5,783 bases of DNA from Acidobacteriota bacterium. Lineage in GTDB: Bacteria > Acidobacteriota > Blastocatellia > RBC074. Shown one piece after another: positions 1 to 5,783 of this stretch. The first letter of the stretch is position 1; the number at the start of each line of letters is the position of its first letter. Below the pieces are notes generated by a model. The model was not told the origin of the DNA, did no database searches, and saw only the letters and a program-made list of their open reading frames with translations. A program made the translations under genes and the position numbers. The stretch is from the NCBI GenBank assembly GCA_013140935.1, contig JABFSD010000434.1:1-5783 (forward strand), written 5' to 3'.

Positions 1-288
1 AAGACAATCAAAACGGTCACTCGTCAGTGCTTTGACTGTACTGCGGTCAAACACGGTGAAGCGTACGCCGTCAAAACGCACCAATCCCGCCACGGTCGTC
101 ATCCACAAATAGCCATCGCGCGTTTGCCACAGCGAATGTACGCCGTTTTGCGGCAAGCCGTTGTTAATCGTCCACGAGTCAATACGATAAGCAGGGCGAT
201 AAGCGGGCCGATATTGTGCCGCCGCGAGCGGAGGGAAAAAGGTCAGAAGAATGCCAAGCAGCACGCCTGCGCGAATAAGACGGAACAT
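1..288 (-). CDS. Exported two-component-regulator propeller (Reg_prop) sensor, N-terminal fragment
   Basis: This reading frame starts at an ATG at 288 and stays open to the left edge, giving 96 residues of a longer protein. Residues 1-25 look like a Sec signal peptide: a short basic start (MFRLIR), a hydrophobic core (AGVLLGILLTFF) and a likely cleavage site after LAAA. Residues 37-81 match the opening repeat of Reg_prop beta-propellers: DSWTINNGLPQNGV, then TRDGYLW, then GLVRFDGVRFTVFD. In this family the propeller sits outside the cytoplasmic membrane and is usually followed by a Y_Y_Y domain, one transmembrane helix and either a histidine kinase or a GGDEF domain. Which output this one carries lies outside the window. 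The ATG is chosen because it begins the signal peptide; no good Shine-Dalgarno sequence precedes it. The mature N-terminus has a short YRPA-YRPA-YR repeat. The family assignment is strong, the full architecture unknown. Confidence 0.88.
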   Translation of the reverse strand, partial: MFRLIRAGVLLGILLTFFPPLAAAQYRPAYRPAYRIDSWTINNGLPQNGVHSLWQTRDGYLWMTTVAGLVRFDGVRFTVFDRSTVKALTSDRFDCL

Positions 289-322
289 GAGGTTCGGGAA
301 GGCACCAGATGAAAGTGCGCGG

Positions 323-351
323 ATTGTGGTGTGAGTCGGCAGTCTTTGCAA
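323..351 (-). promoter_or_regulatory. Possible sigma-70-type promoter for the Reg_prop gene
   Basis: On the minus strand a TTGCAA (346-351) and a CACAAT (323-328) are separated by exactly 17 bases. Each hexamer matches four of six positions of the TTGACA/TATAAT consensus. The site lies in the 92-base gap before the Reg_prop start codon and would give a 5' leader of roughly 25-30 bases. Matches of this quality arise by chance, and promoter consensus in this organism's group is not well defined, so this is a weak candidate. Confidence 0.2.
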
Positions 352-380
352 GATAGGAAAGTTACGCGGTGGCAGAAACG

Positions 381-962
381 CTAACTAAACGACTGGCGGG
401 CTGCGGCGGCCTTGTCTTCCAGCCCATGGTTGACCAACTTGTAAAAGGAGCGCGTCAAACGATGCCAGGCCAACGTAGCCAGAGTCGTCAACCCGATTCC
501 GACCAGAATTTCCAACCACAGCGCAGGCCAAAACGGGAAGCCAGGTTTCGTGCGACATCTGAACCCAATCAGCGCCGTTCCCATGAGCGTGAGCAACCCA
601 AAATTAAGCGCCGATGAACGGCAAATACGAATACGGTTTCTGATGTAACTCAATTGTGCCGTGAGCGCGACATTGGTGATGCGCATCAACAAAGGCCAGA
701 CGGATTGCTCCGAGTCAATTTTATGCTTCACACGCAGCCGTAAATCCCACTTCCTGAATAACTCATCCGCCAAATAATCAACCAGTACGCCCAACGGATA
801 AATCACCGCCAACGCCAATGCCGCCAAAAATGCTTCGAACCCTTTCAACCGCTCCAAATTGACCCAATCGAAACCCAATAGGGTAAGCACGAGTAAGCCG
901 ATCCATAGACCGGCTTGTACGCCGGTGATTAGGAGTTCGATGAATAAGGAGGTGGTACTCAT
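381..962 (-). CDS. Four-segment integral membrane protein of unknown family
   Basis: This is a 193-residue protein that I cannot assign to a named family. Hydrophobic stretches at about residues 6-30, 42-63, 117-134 and 144-166 suggest four membrane helices. Between the second and third lies a loop of about 53 residues rich in basic residues, with FRKWDLRLRVKHK at 69-81 and YIRNRIRICR at 106-115; by the positive-inside rule it should face the cytoplasm. There is no signal peptide, cysteine cluster or visible enzyme motif. The C-terminus (from about 167) is short and polar. The gene begins 6 bases after the stop codon of the sensor kinase gene, so the two are almost certainly cotranscribed and probably translationally coupled, since no Shine-Dalgarno sequence stands directly before the ATG. 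The context suggests a membrane partner or output of the kinase (inference). Coding status is supported by the uninterrupted frame, the membrane pattern and the tight spacing. Confidence 0.85.
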   Translation of the reverse strand: MSTTSLFIELLITGVQAGLWIGLLVLTLLGFDWVNLERLKGFEAFLAALALAVIYPLGVLVDYLADELFRKWDLRLRVKHKIDSEQSVWPLLMRITNVALTAQLSYIRNRIRICRSSALNFGLLTLMGTALIGFRCRTKPGFPFWPALWLEILVGIGLTTLATLAWHRLTRSFYKLVNHGLEDKAAAARQSFS

Positions 963-968
963 TATTTT

Positions 969-3900
969 TTAGTTCTTATATGCGAGCGGTAACGTTACTA
1001 ACGCCACTGTGCCTGTCGGTAAGATTCTGTAATCCAGATCGCCGCCCTGTAGGTTGAATGCGAGACGCGAAATCAAAACCCCTAAGCCCTTGTCTTGCTG
1101 CGTAGTAATTGCGCCTGTTAGTGCAGCCTGGTGTTGTTCCATCGTCATGCCTTTTCCGGTGTCTTCTATCACTAACAAAACTTTATTGCCGTCCTCGTGT
1201 GAGTTGACGTGCAATCTACGCACAGGGCTTTCCTGCATTGCGGCTACGGCGTTATTGAGCAAATTAAAGATTGCTTCTTGCACCAGTGGTTGGCTATTGA
1301 TTTTCACTTGTTCCTCACCAATTTCCATCTGCCATTGCAAATCAAGATTATGTGCCCGCGCGTTGATGAGTCTTTGATAGGCTCCTTCAACTAATTCGCG
1401 TAAAAAACAACTGATATTTGTAGTACGGGGAAAACCACCTGAACCTTCTAAAAGCCTTAGCCCTTCTGCCTGTGTCGTCTTGAGGAGTTTCCCTAGCTCC
1501 AGCAACTGTTTTTCGCAGGATTGGAGTGACAGGCGGCGTTCAACTTCGTTACTCGCTAGCTGGATTAGCTGTAAACCACTGTAAAGTTCTTGAATGCCGT
1601 TCCCCATCCTATGCGCGGTTTGCAGGACAAAAGCATTGGCGGCGGTAACGGCATTTTCACTTTGCTCATCTATTTCACCAAGCATCATTTGTGTTTGGTT
1701 TTCGTGAATGATGGCTTCGCGCCGCAACCCTTCACGGAGCGATTGCCTTGCTTGCCAACGCCCGTAAGTCACACCAATGAGTTCACCGGCAAAGAGCAAA
1801 TGTTGCGTATCGAAACGCAAGTCGTCTGCTCGTTCGGGCGTCGCTTCCCATTGTAAATCCAATACACCGATCAAGCGCGCTTCCCACACAAGCGGTAGAC
1901 AGATACGCTCGATTGCACCAGCGGTCGCAGCGGTTTTCACGTCCAAAGACATGGTGGAAGATAAGGCGCGACGCCATATCTTAGGCTTTTTTTGCTCGCT
2001 CTGGTTGGCGGCGGCTGTCATTAATACGGCTTGAGGCAATACTGTTGTGGCAGTGTGTGCTTCCGCTTCGCCCGCCGCGTTTCGCGTGAAGCCTGCTCGC
2101 CAAATCAGCTTAGGTTGAGCAGCTTGTCTATCGGTGACGTAAAAATCGCAACGGTCAGCCTGATAAAGGCGGTGCGCCTCACGACAAAGGTGTTCGCCCA
2201 GCCGTAGCGTGTCGGTCAACGCGGCGCAGGCTTTTTGTAACTCGCGCAAGCGATGCAATTCTTTGGCTTCATGCCGTTGCCGCCGATGCAGTTGCAATAC
2301 CTCAACCAGATTCGCGAGATAGTCCCCGCCTTCCATCAATAGCTTCGCATCCGTGGTAAGAAAGCCACTGACGCTCTCACGCTCTCTAATCTGGCGATAC
2401 ATCATTAACGTGCCGATTGGCCGCTCAAAGCTGCGCAGCGGCAATCCGATTGCTTCAAGTTGATAGGATTTATTTAGTTCCTGTCCGTAGATCTGTTGGC
2501 TGTAACGCCCGCCCTCGTCGTAGTGTTGGTCTTCGAAATAAGTATTCAAATCGGGTATGTGTCGCGGTGTGCCAGCCAAAGCAATTGATCCCATCCACAC
2601 GTCACCTTTACGGTAATGCGCCGCATTCACCCATTCTGGCTGCCGCCAACCGTATTGTGCTCGCACGATGTGAAGCTCGCGCTCTTCGTCCCACAGATAC
2701 AATGCAGCAACTTCTGCGTTCATCAACGATGCAAAGCGTCGGACGGCGCTTTGCAGGCTTTCGCCCACCTCACTAGGAGCGCGTCTTTCAGAAAGCATCG
2801 GATTGAGCATTTGTAGGAAGTGGCGACTGTGTTTTTGTTTTAGATGGTCTATGAGAGAGGCAATTCGCTGGCCGAACGCCCCAATGGCACGCCGATGAAA
2901 CCAATGAAATAGCCAGGGTTGATTGGCAGTAAACACGACCAGACCACGATCCTGCCCTGTGCGACCAAAATGTGTGATCAGATAAGAACCGAGCTTCTGG
3001 AGAGACTGCTGCAACTCGGCATCTGCCGATAACCGGTTTATCAATCCACGATGTAAGCTGTTGTAAGGAGCGTCGTTAACGACAGCAATTTCCTCTTCGC
3101 GGAAGGCACGTGTATTCGGCATCGGATCACCCACATCAATCGTGCGGTGTCCTCTTTTGAGTTGTTCATAATGCGGCCCAACACCCACAATCAATTCCAA
3201 TGAATACGTTTCGGGATGTGCCAGTCGGATGTGACCCTCCGTTAAACCAAAAATCTTAAGCGCGCATTCTAAATATTTTTGCAAGCCCTGATGCAATGTG
3301 TCAGAGGCAGCGCATTCAGGCATTGCCTCATCAAGTGCCAAAATGATGCGGCTTTCATACCCGCTGAAGCAGCGATGCAAAAGTGAACTAACGATAGCTC
3401 CAATCTTGTCGAGTGCCTGTTGTTCCGGCAGATGCAGCCGTTCTTTGTGCCGCATATCGCCCAGATCAATCTGTAGAATGGCGTTGACCTTGCCGTCGAG
3501 ATTCTGCAAGGGAATGAAATACTGACTCATCAACCCCGCTTGTTTAGCCGCCATTTGGTCGGTTTCCGGCAACTCACTTACATCGCGCACAAAGCGCGGC
3601 ATGCGCGAGCGCGCCACATGCGCGAGCATGGCATCGCTGCCTATGGAAATGCACGTATTCAATTTGAGTTGCTGATAACGAGCGCCAATGGCGGCTTTAG
3701 CAACGATCATTTCTTCCTGTTCGTTCGGCAACCAGAACGAAAGCATCGCTCCTGGATAACCAATGTCGTAAAGCAACTCCAGCAACCGCTCCATGGTTTC
3801 TTCCGGTTCTGCCAAAGGCGCTAAGGCCAATTCACCCAGATGGTTGAATCCACGAATCGTAGGCGTACGGTCACGTAGTTCGTCGCCCAACAGCATCAGT

Positions 3901-5141
3901 GATGTACTCCAATTGCGTAGTACCGAACGGCCATCGCTATCTACGCCCGCCTCACCATCAAAAAAAGCGCCGACGTAAGCATTGGCCTCAGCAGGACGTC
4001 GAGCGTTGAGTTCCGCCTCCATTGCGATAAATTCCGCTTCGAAATCAAGTCCGACCTTCGTCTGGTTGCGCCACAATTCGCGACATTTGAAAGCGAGACA
4101 GCCTACCGGGTTCTCCGTGCGTGCAACGGCTGCGGCACTCTTGATGCCTTCGCCGATGGCACTCTGGATCGCGGCTGCTTCAGTACGCATCACTTTGAAC
4201 GTGGTGTCTTTGTCTAACTCCATTGTCATTCGCAAAGCGCGCCCGTCATCGGCGAGCTTCGGCGTATCCACAGCCGGATGCCCGCCCAGTGAGACGTCTG
4301 CCAGCAAAACGACGGAATGCCCACTGCGCTTTTGTTCTTCTTTCAACACGGTGGCAGCATCGCCTTCGCCTTCGTGAAAGCTGTATATCAATTTTGCTTC
4401 AGCGGAAAATTGGGCGACACGCAGGAGGCGATTGGTTAAAGTTAGCCCGTGGCTGAGACTAAAACCAAATGGTGTGCCGCTCGTCACGCTGGCCGCGACT
4501 AACGCATGGTAATGCACCTCCTCGTCTGTGAAGACTAAGCCTGAATGAATGCGCTCCGGGTCATCGGCAGAGGCAACGCCCCCGAAAATAGGTACGCGCG
4601 CGCGCAGCTTGTTGCGCAAAATTTGATGAATTGCGGGAGCTGGGTATTGTTTTTGATCGAAGCCGGGGAAAAAGGTAATAAGCGTGCGATTGGCAAAAGG
4701 GTTGAGGTCTTCGCCTTCGGCGTGCAACTTGAGTTCGGCAAGCAATTCATCAATGGCGGCTTCAGGGTGCTGAGTAGCTTGCCTGCCGATTGCGACTTGA
4801 GCTTCCAATAGACGCGAGGCCAGGCAAATCAGCAGCGCCCCTTTGTCATAAGGGCGACGTTGGAAAAAGACCGCCGCCGTGCTGCAACCTAGCAGCGGCA
4901 CGGCTGGGTAGTCCGCTTTTTCAAAACTGTGGCTGACCCCGTTCAACAGCTTACGCATGCGCGACCGATCCAGATAAGCCGGAGTAGTCAGTAAGATCAA
5001 TAATTGGGGGGGGAATTGCGCAGGATCATTCAAACGGCTGAGCCGCTCGATACAGCCGAGAGCCAGTTGTTTACCGTCTCTTTCGGCATTGCCTGAGTAT
5101 TGTTCAATCCCACTAGGGAGAAAGGCTAAATAACTGTTCAT
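969..5141 (-). CDS. FIST - four-GAF soluble sensor histidine kinase
   Basis: This 1390-residue protein is a cytosolic sensor kinase. Residues 1-190 form FIST_N, with the signature PLLGCSTAAVFF near 82-93 and PIFGGVASAD near 184-193. About 195-430 form FIST_C, including CLAFKCREL (348-356) and GAFFDGEAG (391-399). Four GAF-like domains follow at about 444-589, 594-769, 774-954 and 959-1134. The first, third and fourth close on the usual 'PL...G.L' strand pair; the second is the most divergent. H1177 in TAHRMGNGIQ is the likely phosphoacceptor, in a HisKA_2-like helix. The HATPase domain has an N-box (E1289, N1293, N1297), G1 DTGKGM (D1327), G2 KGLG (1351-1354) and G3 GT (1377-1378), so it should bind ATP. 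No membrane helix and no receiver domain are visible. FIST domains are known or predicted small-ligand sensors, and some (NosP) bind haem; the ligand here is unknown. An in-frame ATG at 5189 would add 16 residues, but 5141 has the better ribosome-binding site and starts the FIST fold. Confidence 0.93.
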   Translation of the reverse strand: MNSYLAFLPSGIEQYSGNAERDGKQLALGCIERLSRLNDPAQFPPQLLILLTTPAYLDRSRMRKLLNGVSHSFEKADYPAVPLLGCSTAAVFFQRRPYDKGALLICLASRLLEAQVAIGRQATQHPEAAIDELLAELKLHAEGEDLNPFANRTLITFFPGFDQKQYPAPAIHQILRNKLRARVPIFGGVASADDPERIHSGLVFTDEEVHYHALVAASVTSGTPFGFSLSHGLTLTNRLLRVAQFSAEAKLIYSFHEGEGDAATVLKEEQKRSGHSVVLLADVSLGGHPAVDTPKLADDGRALRMTMELDKDTTFKVMRTEAAAIQSAIGEGIKSAAAVARTENPVGCLAFKCRELWRNQTKVGLDFEAEFIAMEAELNARRPAEANAYVGAFFDGEAGVDSDGRSVLRNWSTSLMLLGDELRDRTPTIRGFNHLGELALAPLAEPEETMERLLELLYDIGYPGAMLSFWLPNEQEEMIVAKAAIGARYQQLKLNTCISIGSDAMLAHVARSRMPRFVRDVSELPETDQMAAKQAGLMSQYFIPLQNLDGKVNAILQIDLGDMRHKERLHLPEQQALDKIGAIVSSLLHRCFSGYESRIILALDEAMPECAASDTLHQGLQKYLECALKIFGLTEGHIRLAHPETYSLELIVGVGPHYEQLKRGHRTIDVGDPMPNTRAFREEEIAVVNDAPYNSLHRGLINRLSADAELQQSLQKLGSYLITHFGRTGQDRGLVVFTANQPWLFHWFHRRAIGAFGQRIASLIDHLKQKHSRHFLQMLNPMLSERRAPSEVGESLQSAVRRFASLMNAEVAALYLWDEERELHIVRAQYGWRQPEWVNAAHYRKGDVWMGSIALAGTPRHIPDLNTYFEDQHYDEGGRYSQQIYGQELNKSYQLEAIGLPLRSFERPIGTLMMYRQIRERESVSGFLTTDAKLLMEGGDYLANLVEVLQLHRRQRHEAKELHRLRELQKACAALTDTLRLGEHLCREAHRLYQADRCDFYVTDRQAAQPKLIWRAGFTRNAAGEAEAHTATTVLPQAVLMTAAANQSEQKKPKIWRRALSSTMSLDVKTAATAGAIERICLPLVWEARLIGVLDLQWEATPERADDLRFDTQHLLFAGELIGVTYGRWQARQSLREGLRREAIIHENQTQMMLGEIDEQSENAVTAANAFVLQTAHRMGNGIQELYSGLQLIQLASNEVERRLSLQSCEKQLLELGKLLKTTQAEGLRLLEGSGGFPRTTNISCFLRELVEGAYQRLINARAHNLDLQWQMEIGEEQVKINSQPLVQEAIFNLLNNAVAAMQESPVRRLHVNSHEDGNKVLLVIEDTGKGMTMEQHQAALTGAITTQQDKGLGVLISRLAFNLQGGDLDYRILPTGTVALVTLPLAYKN
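5006..5013 (-). repeat. C8 homopolymer inside the FIST kinase gene
   Basis: Eight consecutive C residues on the coding strand encode the end of Phe43 and Pro44-Pro45, within the first 4% of the reading frame. The tract is flanked on both sides by AATT. A one-base slip would shift the frame and truncate the protein soon after the start of FIST_N. The tract itself is seen directly; a role in phase variation is only a possibility. Confidence 0.9.
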
Positions 5142-5218
5142 CGTCGTCACCTCTTGACCGGTTGCGGCTAAAGCCTCTGAAGCTGTCATTCAATGGCCTA
5201 GTCGTGCGACTGCTGCAA
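5142..5218 (-). other. Intergenic leader between phosphotransferase and FIST kinase genes
   Basis: This 77-base gap holds the ribosome-binding site of the kinase and two small inverted repeats: AGTCG/CGACT around a 2-base centre at 5200-5211, and GGCT/AGCC around a 2-base centre at 5166-5175. Neither stem is long enough, nor followed by a T-run, to act as an intrinsic terminator. I see no convincing promoter here, so read-through from the upstream gene is the simplest view. If the ATG at 5189 were used, 48 of these bases would be coding. Confidence 0.4.
5147..5155 (-). promoter_or_regulatory. Ribosome-binding site that sets the start of the FIST kinase
   Basis: The minus strand reads AAGAGGTGA, with seven contiguous bases (GAGGTGA) matching the consensus GGAGGTGA. 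It ends 5 bases before the ATG at 5141, and the GAGG core is 8 bases away, which is ideal spacing. The alternative ATG at 5189 has no purine-rich sequence at a suitable distance. This decides the start codon in favour of 5141. Confidence 0.75.
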
Positions 5219-5783
5219 TCAAGGCGATAGATGATAGAGGCGCGTTAATAGTTTGCTGGCGCTATAAACAGCCAGCAAACGTTTAAATAATGATAGTGAG
5301 TCGTAACTTATGGCGCGCAACGTATGGAATAACAGCGCCGGGAAATATTCAACTTCAAACTTTGGGCGTACAACAGCAGAATCTGGCTGCCGCTGCACTT
5401 CTTCAGCTTGTTGTCGAATGAACCTTACTAACTCATGATGGTGCTTAACATTGTCATGGTAAGCTGGTTCGTGTTGTAGCACCTTTTGGACACGCCAGTC
5501 AGTGTGAATTAGGCAATCTTCAAAGTGCATCCACAGTTTCAATTGCGAATGAGTATGATCAAACGCGAGCAGTTTGTCTGCTGGACTCTCAAGTTGCCGA
5601 TCCATCAGGGCAAATTTTACTTCCGCTTCAAGGCGCGCTAAATCTTGCAATGCGTGTCCTTGCTCTTGGAAGAAAGGGAAATCTATAAAAAAAGGATGTC
5701 TACCTTTCTGCCACAGCAATACGTTGTTACTATTCAAATCACCATGTACGGGAGAAAGCACGACGGATAGGGGTTTAAGGAAC
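5219..5783 (-). CDS. APH/choline-kinase-like phosphotransferase, C-terminal fragment
   Basis: The frame is open through the right edge, with no stop before base 5783, so this is the C-terminal part (187 residues) of a longer protein. A GTG at 5761 could be read as a start, but it lies only five codons before the catalytic loop and would remove the whole N-lobe, so it is almost certainly internal. HGDLNSNN fits the HxDxxxxN catalytic loop of protein-kinase-like phosphotransferases (His codon 5746-5744, Asp 5740-5738, Asn 5725-5723). About 19 residues after the catalytic Asp, FIDF supplies the metal-binding Asp (5683-5681), in the place of the DFG Asp of protein kinases. The following GHALQDLARLE is a distinctive helix start. 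The rest is mostly helical and polar, as in the C-lobe of this fold. The substrate cannot be read from the sequence: a small molecule (aminoglycoside-, choline- or homoserine-like) or a protein are all possible. It precedes the FIST kinase gene by 77 bases on the same strand, so the two are probably cotranscribed. Confidence 0.82.
   Translation of the reverse strand, partial: FLKPLSVVLSPVHGDLNSNNVLLWQKGRHPFFIDFPFFQEQGHALQDLARLEAEVKFALMDRQLESPADKLLAFDHTHSQLKLWMHFEDCLIHTDWRVQKVLQHEPAYHDNVKHHHELVRFIRQQAEEVQRQPDSAVVRPKFEVEYFPALLFHTLRAISYDSLSLFKRLLAVYSASKLLTRLYHLSP

Noticed and set aside
184..213. Short tandem YRPA repeat in the Reg_prop N-terminus
   Set aside because: There are only two and a half imperfect 12-base units just after the signal peptide, most likely linker drift.
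124..312. Short plus-strand frame (62 codons)
   Set aside because: It overlaps the Reg_prop N-terminus on the opposite strand, and its product is Arg/Lys-rich with no recognisable pattern.
289..380. Search for an intrinsic terminator after the cassette
   Set aside because: No stem of useful length followed by a T-run was found on the minus strand, so no terminator is claimed.
369..617. Plus-strand frame of 82 codons, product rich in Arg, Gln and Pro
   Set aside because: It is antisense to the four-helix membrane protein, which has a clear hydrophobic pattern and operon spacing.
946..963. Perfect plus-strand Shine-Dalgarno AAGGAGGTGG followed at suitable distance by ATT
   Set aside because: The frame from ATT stops after three codons. 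The sequence is the complement of coding bases in the membrane-protein gene.
3982..4377. A 131-codon open frame on the plus strand, and a similar 119-codon one at 2417-2776
   Set aside because: Both lie wholly antisense to the FIST-GAF kinase, whose domains are recognisable across the same bases. Their products are low-complexity Ser/Ala/Arg-rich or show no fold pattern.
4594..4606. Alternating CG run that could suggest Z-DNA
   Set aside because: It encodes Leu-Arg-Ala-Arg-Val within FIST_N in the normal frame and is short; codon choice explains it.
5219..5783. GTG at 5761 as the true start of the phosphotransferase
   Set aside because: The frame continues upstream to the edge, and a start there would leave a kinase fold without its N-lobe.

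Overview
The window is compact bacterial DNA with every supported gene on the minus strand, so transcription runs from high to low coordinates. The best clue to the host is the gene cut by the left edge. It has a signal peptide followed by a 'GLPQNGV...TRDGYLW...GLVRFDG' stretch typical of two-component-regulator propeller (Reg_prop) sensor proteins, which are especially numerous in Acidobacteriota and also common in Bacteroidota. Base composition is roughly balanced. My best guess is an acidobacterium of the Blastocatellia type, but this is an inference from one protein family.

Layout from right to left (5' to 3' of the transcripts). (1) 5783-5219: the C-terminal part of an APH/choline-kinase-like phosphotransferase, with its N-lobe outside the window. 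(2) 5141-969: a 1390-residue soluble sensor histidine kinase built as FIST_N + FIST_C, four GAF-like domains, a HisKA_2-like phosphoacceptor helix and a HATPase_c domain. I place its start at 5141 rather than at the upstream ATG at 5189, because a good ribosome-binding site sits just before 5141 and the FIST fold begins there. (3) 962-381: a 193-residue protein of unrecognised family with four predicted membrane segments, beginning 6 bases after the kinase stop codon. (4) 288 to beyond 1: the N-terminal 96 residues of the exported Reg_prop sensor, probably its own transcription unit.

Genes 1-3 look like one operon: same strand, gaps of 77 and 6 bases, no terminator seen between them. They join a nucleotide-dependent phosphotransferase, a cytosolic multi-input sensor kinase with no attached receiver domain, and a small membrane protein. 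No response regulator lies in the window. I do not recognise this three-gene set as a named system. The simplest reading is a signalling cassette in which the FIST/GAF kinase senses intracellular ligands and the phosphotransferase and membrane protein act as partner and possible output; that reading is inference. Smaller observations are a C8 homopolymer early in the sensor gene, an exact copy of the 16S rRNA 3'-tail sequence (anti-Shine-Dalgarno) in the first codons of the membrane-protein gene, and a GH..QD...LE motif after the metal-binding Asp of the phosphotransferase. I found no tRNA, rRNA, CRISPR array, insertion sequence or convincing terminator.
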